From positions 1 through 64,000 of the forward strand of contig NZ_BJOC01000008.1 in the NCBI RefSeq assembly GCF_006540005.1: a stretch of 64,000 bases of DNA, given 5' to 3'. Source of the DNA: Halomonas halmophila (GTDB taxonomy: Bacteria; Pseudomonadota; Gammaproteobacteria; Pseudomonadales; Halomonadaceae). Within the stretch, counting starts at the first letter, position 1. Every line of letters starts with the position of its first letter. The notes under the pieces are model-generated. The model did no database searches and was not told where the DNA came from. It saw only the letters and a program-made list of their open reading frames with translations. Shown here one piece after another: positions 35,176 through 45,595 of the stretch. The position numbers were made by a program, and so were the translations under genes.

Positions 35176-37125
35176 TCAGTTCCTCGCCTGCAGGGTGCCG
35201 TCGTAGCGTCCCTGGCGTTCCCGTGGGGTCAGCAGGGCCACGCCGCTGGTGTTTCCTCCCTTGGCCAGGCTTTCGAAGATCACCCGATAGGTCATCACTG
35301 CCTGCACATAGGCACGCGTTTCGTAGAAGGGAATGCTCTCGACGAAGAGATCGAATTCCCGGGATGGGTTCTCGCGCAACCAGCGGTCCACCCGGTGAGG
35401 GCCGGCGTTGTAGGCCGCCGCGGCAGCCAGGCGGTTGCCGCTGTAGCGCTGGATCATGTCGCCGATGTAGGTACTGCCCAGGCGGATGTTGGTCGCCGGA
35501 TCGAGCACACCATAGGGTCCGGGGTCGGCCAGTCCCAGTTGGCGACTGACGCTGGCGGCGGTACCCGGCATGAGCTGCATCAGACCCCGGGCGCCGGCGG
35601 ATGACAGGGCGTCGGCATTGTAGGCGCTCTCGCGACGGGCAATGGCCATCAGCAGGTAGGGATCGACGCCGGTCTGTTGTCCCCAGTGCATGAACTGGTC
35701 GCGATAGGCCTCCGGGAAACGCCAGGGCAGGGCGTCCCAGAGTTCGGCGGCAATGGTGGTCTGCACCAGACGTGCGTACCAGCCTTGGCGCTGGGCATAG
35801 TCGGCCATGGCCCGGGCTTTGCGCTCGCTGACCCGGGCGGCAGCGGCGTACCACTCGCTGGCGGCAAGTCCCGGCTCATCGATGCGCAGCAGGGCTTCGG
35901 TACGACGCACCACTGGCCAGTTACCGACCTGCTGACGTAGCTTCGGATCGACCTGAGTGGAGGCCATGTCAAGCGCATAGGGTTGGCCGAGGCGGTCGGC
36001 AGCCGCGAAGCCATAGAAGCCGCGCTCGGCGGCGGCGTGCTGATAGGCGGCCTGTGAGGCACTGCCATGACCCAGCTGGGCGTGGGCGCGGCCCAGCCAG
36101 TACTGCCAGCGTTCCTTGTCACGCTGCTTGGCCTCCATGCGTTCGATCCAGCCGATGACGCCCTGCCAGTCGCGGTCGCCGAGTGCCACGCGAGTGCGCA
36201 GTTCAAGCAGTTCGGCATCGGCCAGGCGCGGCATGATGTCATCGACCCAGCCACGGTTCTGCCGGATATCGCGTACCAACGAGTAGAACACCAGGTCGTG
36301 CTCGATGGCGCGGCGGTGTTGTGTGGCGATGGATAGATGCGGCGAGATTTTGCGCCAGGCTTCCAGTGCGGCTTCTGTATCGGCCCGGGTGAAACCGTGC
36401 ATGGCGGCGGCGTAGAGGGCGCCGCTGCCGCGGCAGTCCGGGCCGATGCAGGTGGGCACGCGGGTAATGGCGGAGTAGTCGGATTGCAGTCGCTCCATGA
36501 TGGCCTGGCCCTTGCTCCAGGCCGGACCGAGCTGCCGGCCGAGGTAGCTCACCATGCCGCTCTCGCCGTTTTGCCAGGCCAGCATCATGCGTTCCCAGAT
36601 CTCCAGCGGGCCAATCGCGCCGCGGGCCCGCAGGGTGTTGAAGAGCGGGTTGCAGGCTTCCGGCTGAGAGCGTCCGGTGTGCCAGAGATCCCGACCACCG
36701 GCGGCCGCTTCTTCCGGTCGAACCTTCAGCAGGGCAGCGTAGTAATGGCACTGGCGCTCGGTGCTGTCGGGCACACCCTTGACGACTGCCCGCAGTCGAT
36801 CGTAACGGCCTGCCTCGCCATAGGCCGAAATGGCCTGACCGCGCATCCAGTCAGCCAGCGGCGAATCTCGATGGGCGTCGATGTATTGCAGCACACGCTC
36901 TGGTGCGGCCTGTGGCAGGCTGCCCTTGAGCCGGTGGTACTCGACATAGCCGGCCAGCACATGCTGGTGGACGGCTGCCTGGTCGATGGCCTGCCAACGC
37001 TGTTCGCGTGCCGCCTCCAGGGCGTCATGCATCGCCTGGTCATTGGCCTGGACGGTGATCGGCAGCCACAGCAGGGCGGCCGTGAGCAAGGGCTTCCAGG
37101 AAACAAGGGGGGAAGAGCGAAGCAT
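35176..37125 (-). CDS. slt: Soluble lytic murein transglycosylase
   Basis: A 649-residue periplasmic peptidoglycan lyase of the Slt70 type. Signal peptide at the N-terminus (LLTAALLWLPITVQA), then a long alpha-helical superhelical U domain of about 420 residues, a linker domain, and a C-terminal lysozyme-like catalytic domain. In that domain the catalytic Glu lies in A-R-R-E-S-A-Y-N, followed by SSAGARGLMQLMPGTA and AAYNAGPHRVDRWL. Length matches Slt70. It is divergent from the DUF1232 gene. Confidence 0.95.
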   Translation of the reverse strand: MLRSSPLVSWKPLLTAALLWLPITVQANDQAMHDALEAAREQRWQAIDQAAVHQHVLAGYVEYHRLKGSLPQAAPERVLQYIDAHRDSPLADWMRGQAISAYGEAGRYDRLRAVVKGVPDSTERQCHYYAALLKVRPEEAAAGGRDLWHTGRSQPEACNPLFNTLRARGAIGPLEIWERMMLAWQNGESGMVSYLGRQLGPAWSKGQAIMERLQSDYSAITRVPTCIGPDCRGSGALYAAAMHGFTRADTEAALEAWRKISPHLSIATQHRRAIEHDLVFYSLVRDIRQNRGWVDDIMPRLADAELLELRTRVALGDRDWQGVIGWIERMEAKQRDKERWQYWLGRAHAQLGHGSASQAAYQHAAAERGFYGFAAADRLGQPYALDMASTQVDPKLRQQVGNWPVVRRTEALLRIDEPGLAASEWYAAAARVSERKARAMADYAQRQGWYARLVQTTIAAELWDALPWRFPEAYRDQFMHWGQQTGVDPYLLMAIARRESAYNADALSSAGARGLMQLMPGTAASVSRQLGLADPGPYGVLDPATNIRLGSTYIGDMIQRYSGNRLAAAAAYNAGPHRVDRWLRENPSREFDLFVESIPFYETRAYVQAVMTYRVIFESLAKGGNTSGVALLTPRERQGRYDGTLQARN

Positions 37126-37314
37126 CAGAGGTTCTCGCTGTGTCGTCGGTCCTGGCCGATCATGGGTGAGTCACGCCAGTGATCTTGCCAACAAGGTACG
37201 GGCTCGACAATGTGGTCGACAAGACGCGTTCATGCCATCGAGGGTATCCTAGCGTTTGGCGGGGAGCCTGGATAGGCAATCCTGCGGCGTTGCGGCATCT
37301 TTTCAGGAGGGATG

Positions 37315-37662
37315 ATGGCTGGATTCAAGGGGTTGGCGTTGTTTCAGCGCCTCAAACAGCGCTCTCGTGTGCTAGGACGCATGCGGCGAGCCCTTAGCCT
37401 GTTCGTGCCGATGCTGGCCGACGTTCTGCGCGGGCGCTATCGTCCCGTGCCCTGGCCGGCGATCGCCTGGATGCTGGTGGCGTTCGCCTACCTGGTTTCG
37501 CCGCTTGATCTGATCCCGGATGTGCTGATGTTGATCGGTGTGGTCGATGATGTGGTCGTGGTTGGCTGGCTGTTGACCCGCGTCGACCGCTCACTCGAAG
37601 CATATCGGCGCTGGAAGTATGGAGACACCGACACCGAGTTGCCGGATGACGCCAGAGAGTGA
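37315..37662 (+). CDS. DUF1232 (YkvA-like) membrane protein
   Basis: A 115-residue protein. The DUF1232 signature is visible as WMLVAFAYLVSPLDLIPDVL followed by GVVDDVVVVGWLL. It is preceded by a basic amphipathic N-terminus and followed by a charged tail. The domain is short, membrane associated and of unknown function. AGGAGG at 37305-37310 is too close to ATG 37312, so ATG 37315 is slightly favoured. The gene ends just before the heat-shock promoter of htpG. Confidence 0.82.
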   Translation: MAGFKGLALFQRLKQRSRVLGRMRRALSLFVPMLADVLRGRYRPVPWPAIAWMLVAFAYLVSPLDLIPDVLMLIGVVDDVVVVGWLLTRVDRSLEAYRRWKYGDTDTELPDDARE

Positions 37663-37674
37663 TGCTGAGGCACG

Positions 37675-37702
37675 CTTGAAAAACCTGCGGTGAACCCCAT
37701 AT
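37675..37702 (+). promoter_or_regulatory. Sigma-32 heat-shock promoter of htpG
   Basis: CTTGAAA at 37675-37681, a 13-base spacer, then CCCCATAT at 37695-37702. This matches the established RpoH consensus (CTTGAAA, 11-16 bases, CCCCATnT) exactly and stands 69 bases before the htpG start codon. Confidence 0.93.
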
Positions 37703-37770
37703 CGACGACATAACGCCATTGGTGGTTGCTGCCACCGTCACTGACACGTCGAGAAAGGGGTCCGAAATCG

Positions 37771-39675
37771 ATGACCACTGCCACCCATGAGGAAACGCTG
37801 GGCTTCCAGACGGAAGTCAAGCAACTGCTCCACCTGATGATCAACTCCCTGTACTCCAACAGGGAAATCTTCCTGCGCGAGCTGGTCTCCAACGCGGCCG
37901 ATGCCTGTGACAAGCTGCGTTACGAAGCGCTGGACAATGATGCCATCTTCGAGGGCGACAGCGAGCTGCGCATCGAGATCGAGCATGATCAACAGGCCGG
38001 CACCATCACCCTGCGTGACAACGGCATCGGCATGAATCGTGACGAGGTCATCGAGAACCTCGGCACCATCGCCCGCAGTGGCACGTCCGAGTTCCTCAAG
38101 CAGCTCTCGGGTGAACAGCAGAAGGATGCCAAGCTGATCGGTCAGTTCGGTGTCGGTTTCTACTCCGGCTTCATCGTCGCCGATGACGTCACGGTGCGCA
38201 CCCGTAAGGCGGGAACGGACCACAGTGAAGGCGTCGAATGGCGTTCACAGGGCGAGGGCGAGTTCAGCGTCGCGGATGTCGAGCTCGAGCGCCACGGCAC
38301 CGAGATCATCCTGCACCTCAAGGAAGACGCCAAGGATTTCGCCGACGACTTCCGCATCCAGAACCTGGTGCGCAAGTATTCCGACCACATCGATGTGCCG
38401 GTGCGCATGCCGAAGACCGAGAATGCCCGCGATGACGAAGGCAACGAGATCGAGGGCAGCGAGGTCACGACCTGGGAAACCGTCAACGAGGCCACCGCGC
38501 TCTGGGTGCGTCCCAAGACGGACATCGAGGACGAGGAGTACAAGGCGTTCTACAAGCATGTCGCCCATGACTTCTCCGACCCGCTGACCTGGAGCCACAA
38601 CAAGGTCGAGGGCAAGCTCGAATATACCAGCCTGCTCTATGTGCCGGGACGTGCGCCCTTCGACCTCTACGAGCGTGACGGCGCGCGTGGCGTCAAGCTC
38701 TACGTGCAGCGCGTCTTCATCATGGATGACGCCGAGCAGTTCCTGCCGCTCTATCTGCGCTTCATCAAGGGCGTGCTGGATACCCGCGACCTGTCGCTCA
38801 ACGTCTCCCGTGAACTGCTGCAGCAGGACCCGCAGGTCGACAAGATCAAGTCGGCCCTGACCAAGCGCTCCCTGGACATGCTCAAGAAGCTGGCCAAGGA
38901 CGACGAGGCCTACCAGACGTTCTGGAACACCTTCGGCAGCGTGCTCAAGGAAGGACCGGCCGAGGATCATGCCAATCGCGAGAAGATCGCCGGCCTGCTG
39001 CGCTTCTCCACCACCCATACCGACAGCGCCACCCAGGATCAATCACTGGCCGACTATATCGGGCGCATGAAGGAAGGGCAGGAGAAGATCTACTACATCG
39101 TCGCCGACGGCTTCAATGCCACCAAGTCGAGCCCGCATCTGGAGATCTTCCGCAAGAAGGGCGTCGAGGTGCTGCTGCTCCACGACCGTATCGACGAGTG
39201 GCTGATGAGCCACCTGACCGAGTTCGAAGGCAAGTCCTTCGTCGACGTGGCCAAGGGCGATCTCGACCTGGGCGAAGTCGAGGACGAGGACGAGAAGAAG
39301 GCCCAGGAAGAAACCGCCAAGGCCAAGGAAGACCTGGTCAAGCGGGTCCAGGACGCGCTGGGCGGTGATGTCCAGGAAGTCCGCGTGACGCATCGCCTGA
39401 CCGATTCCCCGGCCTGCGTGGTGCTGCCCGAGCATGAGATGGGTTATCAGATGCGCCGCATCATGGAAGCCGCAGGGCAGCCCATGCCGGAGGTCAAGCC
39501 GATCCTCGAGCTCAACCCTGAGCATGCCCTGGTGACTCGCCTGGAAGGTGCCGAGGGAGAGGGCTTCGGTGACCTGGCGCGTATCCTGCTGGATCAGGCC
39601 GTGATCGCCGAGGGCGGCCACCTCGATGACCCGGCAGCTTACGTCAAGCGACTCAATACGTTGCTGAGTGCTTGA
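37771..39675 (+). CDS. htpG: Molecular chaperone HtpG (bacterial Hsp90)
   Basis: A 634-residue Hsp90 chaperone. The N-terminal GHKL ATPase contains [26 protein letters not shown] and [12 protein letters not shown]; the middle domain has the SRELLQQ arginine loop; the dimerisation domain ends the protein. ATG 37771 ([12 protein letters not shown]) is chosen because the fold begins there; a GAAAGGGG run lies about ten bases upstream. Transcription should be driven by the sigma-32 promoter at 37675. A perfect 18-bp palindrome (39671-39688) covers the stop codon. Confidence 0.96.
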   Translation: MTTATHEETLGFQTEVKQLLHLMINSLYSNREIFLRELVSNAADACDKLRYEALDNDAIFEGDSELRIEIEHDQQAGTITLRDNGIGMNRDEVIENLGTIARSGTSEFLKQLSGEQQKDAKLIGQFGVGFYSGFIVADDVTVRTRKAGTDHSEGVEWRSQGEGEFSVADVELERHGTEIILHLKEDAKDFADDFRIQNLVRKYSDHIDVPVRMPKTENARDDEGNEIEGSEVTTWETVNEATALWVRPKTDIEDEEYKAFYKHVAHDFSDPLTWSHNKVEGKLEYTSLLYVPGRAPFDLYERDGARGVKLYVQRVFIMDDAEQFLPLYLRFIKGVLDTRDLSLNVSRELLQQDPQVDKIKSALTKRSLDMLKKLAKDDEAYQTFWNTFGSVLKEGPAEDHANREKIAGLLRFSTTHTDSATQDQSLADYIGRMKEGQEKIYYIVADGFNATKSSPHLEIFRKKGVEVLLLHDRIDEWLMSHLTEFEGKSFVDVAKGDLDLGEVEDEDEKKAQEETAKAKEDLVKRVQDALGGDVQEVRVTHRLTDSPACVVLPEHEMGYQMRRIMEAAGQPMPEVKPILELNPEHALVTRLEGAEGEGFGDLARILLDQAVIAEGGHLDDPAAYVKRLNTLLSA

Positions 39676-39709
39676 CGTCCACGTCAAGTAGAAATTTCCT
39701 GCGCCTTTT

Positions 39710-39735
39710 CTCGACCCCGCTGCGGCGGGGTCGAG
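39710..39735 (+). terminator. Hairpin after htpG
   Basis: CTCGACCCCGC and its complement form an 11-bp stem with a TGCG loop, 35 bases after the htpG stop. There is no U-tract on the plus strand. A second, earlier perfect palindrome at 39671-39688 (CTTGACGT-CC-ACGTCAAG) overlaps the stop codon; either or both could form the 3' end. Confidence 0.6.
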
Positions 39736-39883
39736 TCGTGTCGGGCCGGTGCTTTCGGGCAGATCCGGATACGCCTTCGGCAATGGTCTCGACGGCATGC
39801 GCCTTGAGAAAGATTTCCAACTCAGGTATTGATAGCCGGCTCGAGTCGTGAATAACGATAAACCTGCAAGGGGGAGATCCAAC

Positions 39884-41455
39884 GTGAAGATTGGTGCACC
39901 CAAGGAGTCCGCTGCAGGGGAAGCGCGTGTCGCGTTGACCCCCGAGAGCGCTCAGCATCTCCAGAAGCTTGGACACGAATGTTTGATAGAAACGGGCGCT
40001 GGCACGGCGGCAGGCTTTGATGACGCGGCCTACCGTGACGCTGGCGTGGAAGTTATCGAGGGCGCCGAGGCGCTCTGGCAGGCGGCGGATGTGGTCATCA
40101 AGGTCCGCGAACCTTCCGAGGTCGAGGCCGCTCGCCTGCGACAGGAACAGACGCTGATCTCGTTTTTCTGGCCGGCCCAGAACGAGGAGCTGCTGGAACG
40201 TTGCCGGGCCACCGGCGCCAATGTCATCGCCATGGACATGGTGCCGCGCATCTCGCGGGCCCAGAAGATGGATGCGTTGTCGTCCACGGCCAATATCGCC
40301 GGCTATCGCGCGGTGATCGAGGCGGGCAACCAGTTCGGGCGCTTCTTTACCGGCCAGGTGACCGCCGCGGGCAAGGTGCCGCCGGCCAAGGTGCTGGTGG
40401 TCGGTGCCGGCGTCGCGGGCCTGGCGGCCATCGGCACGGCGACGAGTCTCGGGGCCGTGGTGCGCGCCTTCGACGTGCGCCCCGAGGTCTCCGAGCAGAT
40501 CGAGTCGATGGGCGCCGAGTTCCTGTTCCTCGATTTCGACAATGCCGAGGACGGCTCGGAAAGCGGGGGTTATGCCAAGCCTTCCAGCCCGGAGTTTCGC
40601 GAGAAACAGCTGGCGCTGTTCCGTGAACAGGCCGCGGATGTCGATATCGTCATCACCACGGCGCTGATTCCCGGCAAGCCGGCGCCGAAACTGTGGCTGG
40701 AAGACATGGTCAAGTCCATGAAGCCGGGATCGGTGATCGTCGACCTGGCCGCCGAGCGGGGCGGCAACTGCGACCTGACCGAGCCGGACCAGCGCATCGT
40801 CACGGATAACGGCGTGGTCATCGTCGGTTACACCGATTTCCCGTCGCGCATGGCCACCCAGGCCTCGCTGCTGTACGCCACCAACGTCCGCCACATGATC
40901 ACCGATCTCACGCCCGAGAAGGATGGTCAGCTGAATCACGACATGGAAGACGATGTCATTCGTGGCTCGACGGTGGCCTACCAGGGCGAGATCACCTTCC
41001 CGCCGCCGCCGCCCAAGGTTCAGGCGATCGGCGCGGCCAAGCCCAAGCCCAAGGAAAAGGAACCCACGCCGGAAGAGAAGAAGGCGGCGGAACATGCCAC
41101 CTTTGTCAGCCAGACCAAGCGTCAGGTCGGCATGCTGGCCGTGGGCGGGGCGCTGATGCTGTTGCTGGGCCAGGTGGCACCGCCATCCTTCATGCAGCAC
41201 TTCATCGTCTTCGTGCTGGCGTGCTTCGTCGGCTTCCAGGTGATCTGGGGCGTGAGCCACTCCCTGCACACACCGCTCATGGCGGTGACCAATGCCATTT
41301 CCGGCATCATCGTGCTGGGGGCGATACTGCAGATCGGCTCGGGCAGCATCCTGGTCGGGCTGCTGGCGGCGATATCGGTCCTGATTGCCACCATCAATAT
41401 CGTGGGCGGCTTCCTGGTGACACGCCGGATGCTGGCCATGTTCCAGAAGTCATGA
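39884..41455 (+). CDS. pntA: NAD(P) transhydrogenase subunit alpha
   Basis: A 523-residue alpha subunit of proton-translocating transhydrogenase. The N-terminal NAD(H)-binding domain shows [17 protein letters not shown] and the Rossmann segment [16 protein letters not shown] proline/lysine-rich linker precedes four membrane helices at the C-terminus, so this is the E. coli-type long PntA rather than the split pntAA/pntAB form. The GTG at 39884 is chosen because AAGGGGGAGA lies about eight bases upstream and the family starts at MKIGAPKES; a GTG at 39848 is less likely. Cotranscribed with pntB. Confidence 0.95.
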   Translation: MKIGAPKESAAGEARVALTPESAQHLQKLGHECLIETGAGTAAGFDDAAYRDAGVEVIEGAEALWQAADVVIKVREPSEVEAARLRQEQTLISFFWPAQNEELLERCRATGANVIAMDMVPRISRAQKMDALSSTANIAGYRAVIEAGNQFGRFFTGQVTAAGKVPPAKVLVVGAGVAGLAAIGTATSLGAVVRAFDVRPEVSEQIESMGAEFLFLDFDNAEDGSESGGYAKPSSPEFREKQLALFREQAADVDIVITTALIPGKPAPKLWLEDMVKSMKPGSVIVDLAAERGGNCDLTEPDQRIVTDNGVVIVGYTDFPSRMATQASLLYATNVRHMITDLTPEKDGQLNHDMEDDVIRGSTVAYQGEITFPPPPPKVQAIGAAKPKPKEKEPTPEEKKAAEHATFVSQTKRQVGMLAVGGALMLLLGQVAPPSFMQHFIVFVLACFVGFQVIWGVSHSLHTPLMAVTNAISGIIVLGAILQIGSGSILVGLLAAISVLIATINIVGGFLVTRRMLAMFQKS

Positions 41456-41471
41456 GCCGCGGAGAGACACC

Positions 41472-42905
41472 ATGTTGAGTCAAGGATTCGTGTCCGCGGC
41501 GGCGATCGCGGCAAGTGTATTGTTCATCCTCTCGCTGGGGGGCTTGAGCAATCAGGAAAAGGCCAAGCGGGCGGTGTGGTACGGCATCGTCGGCATGGCC
41601 GTGGCGGTAGGGTTCACCGCCTTCGGGCCGGGAATTGGCGGTTACTGGTGGATGGTGCCGATGATGGTCATCGGCGCCGTGGCCGGTGTCTACCTGGCGA
41701 AAAAGGTCGACATGACCGAAATGCCACAGCTGGTGGCGGCACTGCACAGCTTTGTCGGCCTGGCGGCGGTCTTCGTCGGTTTCAATGCCGACCTGGAGCG
41801 ACGCCGCGTGCTGGCCGCGGAAGGCGGCAGCGAGGGCTTTTCGGCCTTTGCCGCCCTGGTGGCGGAAAAGACGCCGGCGGAGCTGACCTTCCTGCAGATC
41901 GAGGTCGTTCTCGGCGTCTTCATCGGTGCGGTGACCTTTACCGGCTCGGTGATCGCCTTCGGCAAGTTGGCCGGCAAGGTGGATGGCAAGCCACGCCAAC
42001 TGCCGGGTGGTCACTGGCTGAATGCGGGCGCCGCAGTGCTGTCGCTGCTGCTGGCGGTGCTCTATCTCAATGGTGCCGGCTTCTGGACGCTGCTGGTGCT
42101 GGCGGCGCTGGCGCTGTTCATCGGCTATCACCTGATCATGGGCATCGGCGGTGCCGACATGCCGGTGGTGGTCTCCATGCTCAACAGCTATTCCGGCTGG
42201 GCGGCGGCGGCCATCGGCTTCACGCTCTCCAATGATCTGTTGATCGTCACCGGTGCCCTGGTGGGCTCCTCGGGGGCCATCCTGTCCTACATCATGTGCA
42301 AGGCGATGAACCGCAACTTCGTCAACGTGATCCTGGGCGGCTTCGGGGGCTCTCAGGGGCCGGCGGCCGAGATCGAGGGCGAGCAGGTCGCCATCGATGT
42401 CAACGGCGTCGCCAGTGCCCTGAACGATGCCGACCGTGTCGTCATCGTGCCGGGGTACGGCATGGCGGTGGCCCAGGCACAGAATGCCGTCAGTGAATTG
42501 ACGCGCAAGCTGCGTAGTGCCGGCAAGGAAGTGCTGTTCGGCATTCACCCGGTCGCCGGTCGTCTGCCCGGCCACATGAACGTCCTGCTGGCCGAGGCCA
42601 AGGTGCCCTATGACATCGTCCTCGAGATGGACGAGATCAATGATGACTTTGCCGAGACCGATGTGGTGATCGTCATCGGCTCCAACGACATCGTCAATCC
42701 GGCCGCCCAGGAAGACCCCAACAGCCCCATTGCCGGCATGCCGGTGCTGCGGGTCTGGGAATCCAGGCAGGTCATTGTCTGCAAGCGCGGGCAGGGTACC
42801 GGCTACTCGGGCATCGAGAACCCGTTGTTCTTCAAGGAGAACACGCGCATGCTCTACGGCGATGCGCGGTCCAGCATCGATTCGCTGGTTCCCCTGGTGG
42901 AATGA
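41472..42905 (+). CDS. pntB: NAD(P) transhydrogenase subunit beta
   Basis: A 477-residue beta subunit. Around nine hydrophobic segments fill the first 270 residues, followed by the soluble NADP(H)-binding domain with [15 protein letters not shown] and [21 protein letters not shown]. With PntA it couples hydride transfer between NADH and NADP+ to proton movement across the inner membrane. It starts 16 bases after pntA with GGAGAG upstream. Terminator at 42947. Confidence 0.96.
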   Translation: MLSQGFVSAAAIAASVLFILSLGGLSNQEKAKRAVWYGIVGMAVAVGFTAFGPGIGGYWWMVPMMVIGAVAGVYLAKKVDMTEMPQLVAALHSFVGLAAVFVGFNADLERRRVLAAEGGSEGFSAFAALVAEKTPAELTFLQIEVVLGVFIGAVTFTGSVIAFGKLAGKVDGKPRQLPGGHWLNAGAAVLSLLLAVLYLNGAGFWTLLVLAALALFIGYHLIMGIGGADMPVVVSMLNSYSGWAAAAIGFTLSNDLLIVTGALVGSSGAILSYIMCKAMNRNFVNVILGGFGGSQGPAAEIEGEQVAIDVNGVASALNDADRVVIVPGYGMAVAQAQNAVSELTRKLRSAGKEVLFGIHPVAGRLPGHMNVLLAEAKVPYDIVLEMDEINDDFAETDVVIVIGSNDIVNPAAQEDPNSPIAGMPVLRVWESRQVIVCKRGQGTGYSGIENPLFFKENTRMLYGDARSSIDSLVPLVE

Positions 42906-42946
42906 GCCCCGGGCCGGCCGGGCCGGCCCGTTTCGTTGCTGTATCC

Positions 42947-42970
42947 AACGCCCCGACTCGGGGCGTTTTT
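42947..42970 (+). terminator. Rho-independent terminator of pntAB
   Basis: AACGCCCCG-ACT-CGGGGCGTT followed by TTTTT, 42 bases after pntB. A further GC-only palindromic stretch lies at about 42906-42930. Confidence 0.92.
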
Positions 42971-43009
42971 GGTTACAATCCTGCCAACATTCTCTTGCAC
43001 GGGGCGATC

Positions 43010-44077
43010 ATGTCCGATGAGCACAACAGGGTAGCGGTGCTGGGCGGCGGCAGCTTCGGCACCGCCCTGGCCAGCATCGCAGCCGATAATGGCTTCGAGG
43101 TGCGACAGTGGCTGCGCGATGCCGAACTCGCCGCTCAGATCAATCGCGAGCATCGCAATGGCCGCTACCTGCCCGACTTCGCCATCAACCTCGCCGTGGT
43201 AGCCCACACGCAGCTCGCTGAGGCGTTGCAGGGGGCGGGGCTGGTGCTGGTGGCCATTCCCTCCAAGGGCTTTCGTGATGTGGTGCGCCAGGCACGGCCT
43301 TGGCTCGAGCCCGAGTGCATCCTGGTCAGTACCACCAAGGGCATTCAGGAAGATGGTTTCAAGCTGATGAGCCGGATTCTCGAAGAGGAGACGGATGGCC
43401 AGCATATCGGCGTGCTCTCGGGGCCCAATCTGGCCTCGGAGGTCGCCCAGCATCAGTTGACGGCCTCGGTCATCGCCAGTCATGACCCCTTGACACGCAC
43501 CCGCGTGCAGACCGCGCTGGGGTGTGACTATTTCCGCGTCTACGCCAGCAATGACCGCTATGGTGTGGAGCTCGGCGGGGCCCTGAAGAACATCTATGCC
43601 ATTGCCGCCGGCATGGCTGCGGCGCTGGGCATGGGCGAAAACACCCGCAGCATGCTGATGACGCGTGCCCTGGCGGAGATGAGCCGCTTCGCGGTCGCCC
43701 AGGGGGCCAATCCGATGACCTTTCTCGGGCTCGCCGGGGTCGGCGATCTGATCGTGACCTGCTCCTCGAGCCTGTCGCGCAACTATCGGGTCGGTTTCGC
43801 GCTCGGCGAGGGGCGTAGCCTGGATGAGGCCGTGGAGGCGCTCGGCCAGGTGGCGGAAGGCGTCAACACCGTGCGCCTGGTGCGTGACATGGCGCATCAG
43901 GAAGGCGTCTACATGCCGTTGGCCGAGGGACTCTATCAGGTGCTCTTTCGGGATGTGCCGGCCCGTGACATGGCGCGCCTGCTGATGCAGGGTGAGCAGA
44001 GCAGCGATGTGGAATTCGTTCTGCCGCGCGAGAATGTGCAGCAGGATCACCGCGACTCGGGACACAATGATGGCTGA
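43010..44077 (+). CDS. gpsA: Glycerol-3-phosphate dehydrogenase [NAD(P)+]
   Basis: A 355-residue enzyme making sn-glycerol-3-phosphate for phospholipids. The N-terminal nucleotide motif is [10 protein letters not shown]; the SGPNLASEV and [14 protein letters not shown] segments and the GLAGVGDL catalytic-lysine region are intact. ATG 43010 (MSDEHN) is chosen, as the frame upstream runs through the pntB terminator. The 3' end overlaps sixA by eight bases, and the C-terminal 20 residues are a polar tail beyond the usual family end. Confidence 0.94.
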   Translation: MSDEHNRVAVLGGGSFGTALASIAADNGFEVRQWLRDAELAAQINREHRNGRYLPDFAINLAVVAHTQLAEALQGAGLVLVAIPSKGFRDVVRQARPWLEPECILVSTTKGIQEDGFKLMSRILEEETDGQHIGVLSGPNLASEVAQHQLTASVIASHDPLTRTRVQTALGCDYFRVYASNDRYGVELGGALKNIYAIAAGMAAALGMGENTRSMLMTRALAEMSRFAVAQGANPMTFLGLAGVGDLIVTCSSSLSRNYRVGFALGEGRSLDEAVEALGQVAEGVNTVRLVRDMAHQEGVYMPLAEGLYQVLFRDVPARDMARLLMQGEQSSDVEFVLPRENVQQDHRDSGHNDG

Positions 44078-44555
44078 AACCCTGTTGATCATGCGCCACG
44101 GCGAAGCCGGGGCAGGGCGACCGGACAGCGAACGCGAACTGACCGCGACAGGGCACCGTGAAGCCGCCCGCATGGCGGCGTGGCTGGCCGGGCGTCAGGA
44201 CCTGGACCTCGCCCGCTTGCGGCTGCTGGTCAGCCCGTATCGACGCGCTCAACAGACGGCCGAGCCGATAGCCGAGGCGCTGGGCGCTTCTCTGGAGACC
44301 CTGCCGCTGCTGACGCCGGACGATGCCCCCGGTGCCGTGCTCGACTGGCTGCTCGAGGCCGACCCGAGTGCCCCCTGCCTGCTGGTCAGCCACATGCCGC
44401 TGGTCGGCGCCCTGACCGGCCTGCTGGTGGAAGGGCGCAGCGAGCATGGCCTGGGCTTGCCGACCGCCGCCATCGCCGAACTCACGACCGAGGTGCCGGC
44501 AGCCGGCTGTGCACGCCTGGCAGGCTTCATCACGCCCGCTGACCTGCCCGCCTGA
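44070..44555 (+). CDS. sixA: Phosphohistidine phosphatase SixA
   Basis: A 161-residue histidine phosphatase with the catalytic L-I-M-R-H-G-E-A motif (nucleophile His10) and the second histidine in [12 protein letters not shown]. SixA removes phosphate from HPt domains or from the nitrogen phosphotransferase protein NPr in E. coli. It overlaps gpsA by eight bases, so the two are cotranscribed; ATG 44067 is an equally close alternative start. The end of the gene is next to the right end of the IS110 element. Confidence 0.9.
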   Translation: MAETLLIMRHGEAGAGRPDSERELTATGHREAARMAAWLAGRQDLDLARLRLLVSPYRRAQQTAEPIAEALGASLETLPLLTPDDAPGAVLDWLLEADPSAPCLLVSHMPLVGALTGLLVEGRSEHGLGLPTAAIAELTTEVPAAGCARLAGFITPADLPA

Positions 44556-44600
44556 CATGACGCGGTTCCCTCTCTCTAACTAGATACCATCTCTCCTAAC

Positions 44601-44635
44601 CGGCCACAAACATTCCATCAGGCGGTTTGTGGCCG
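44601..44635 (-). terminator. Hairpin at the 3' end of the IS110 gene
   Basis: CGGCCACAAAC (44601-44611) pairs with GTTTGTGGCCG (44625-44635), an 11-bp perfect stem that encloses the transposase stop codon. No U-tract. It could protect the transposase mRNA or be a subterminal repeat of the element. Confidence 0.65.
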
Positions 44636-45595
44636 ATATTCGGTCTGGGTCTTGAGGACACCGTAGGCGATGTGGAGCAGCTTCCGCATCGCCGCCCCCA
44701 AGGCCGCCATTTTGCTCTTGCCGTTTGTTGTAAGCCGCTGGTATAGCGCCGAGATATCCGGATTCCGCCTCAGCCCGACAACGGCTGCCATGTATAGGCT
44801 TTGACGCAGTTTCGGATTGCCGGCTTTCGACAAGCGGGGACGCCCCCGGACGGAGCTAACCGATTCCCAACTGACGGGCACGAGCCCCGCAAACGCTGCG
44901 GCCTGGCGAGCGCTTTCGAAAACACGGCTACGCAGCATCGCCAACAGTCGGAGAGATACCGCAGGGCCAACGCCAGGAATCGTTTGCAGCAAGGCACGAT
45001 CCTGCTTCAAGTCAGGGTGCTGATCGAGGTTGTCATCGATCTCCTGCTGGAGACGATCTCGCTCACGCGTCAACGCCAGCAGAATGTCATCGATCGAGCG
45101 GAGGATATCGGTTGCCATGGCGAACTCGGCTTTCTCGCGCCGGTTTCGCTCACGCTGAATGTCCTTGTCCAGAGCATCGAGTCTCGCTGCCAGAGCTTTG
45201 AGCTTGCGGACTTCCTCGGGCTCTGGCTGCCAGGCTTCAGGGCGTTGAGTCGCGCCATACCGGGCCAGAACCACACTGTCCTTCTTGTCCGTTTTGCCAC
45301 GTATCCCCAGGCCACGGGAGAAATCGCGCACTTGCGCCGGATTGAGGACATAGACCTGGATGCCGGCAGCATGCAGCCAATACGCGAGCGTTTCGTGATA
45401 GATACCAGTGGCTTCCATCAACACATACAACTGATCCAGTGACTCCCCGGTCTGGTGTTCGAGCCATTCCACCAAGCGAGGAAAGTCCTGCTGGCGATTG
45501 GCGAATACTCGGGTCTTGACCTTGCCGGTCGTCACATCGCGTAGCCAGGCGCAGTCGAGTTTCTGCTTGCTGACGTCAATGCCAATTACTGCCAT
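44618..45595 (-). CDS. IS110 family transposase (DEDD recombinase)
   Basis: A 325-residue transposase. The N-terminal RuvC-like DEDD domain shows Asp7 (GIDVSK), Glu61 (MEATG), and Asp103/Asp106 (KTDKKD). A coiled linker with LRSIDDILLALTRERDRLQ follows, and the C-terminal Transposase_20 domain contains LLQTIPGVGPAVSLRLL and a serine-rich RGRPRLSKAGN segment holding the expected catalytic serine. All motifs are intact, so it looks functional. ATG 45595 (MAVIGIDVSK) is the family start. IS110 enzymes work with an element-encoded bridge RNA. It lies between sixA and the hexarate cluster. Confidence 0.93.
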   Translation of the reverse strand: MAVIGIDVSKQKLDCAWLRDVTTGKVKTRVFANRQQDFPRLVEWLEHQTGESLDQLYVLMEATGIYHETLAYWLHAAGIQVYVLNPAQVRDFSRGLGIRGKTDKKDSVVLARYGATQRPEAWQPEPEEVRKLKALAARLDALDKDIQRERNRREKAEFAMATDILRSIDDILLALTRERDRLQQEIDDNLDQHPDLKQDRALLQTIPGVGPAVSLRLLAMLRSRVFESARQAAAFAGLVPVSWESVSSVRGRPRLSKAGNPKLRQSLYMAAVVGLRRNPDISALYQRLTTNGKSKMAALGAAMRKLLHIAYGVLKTQTEYRPQTA

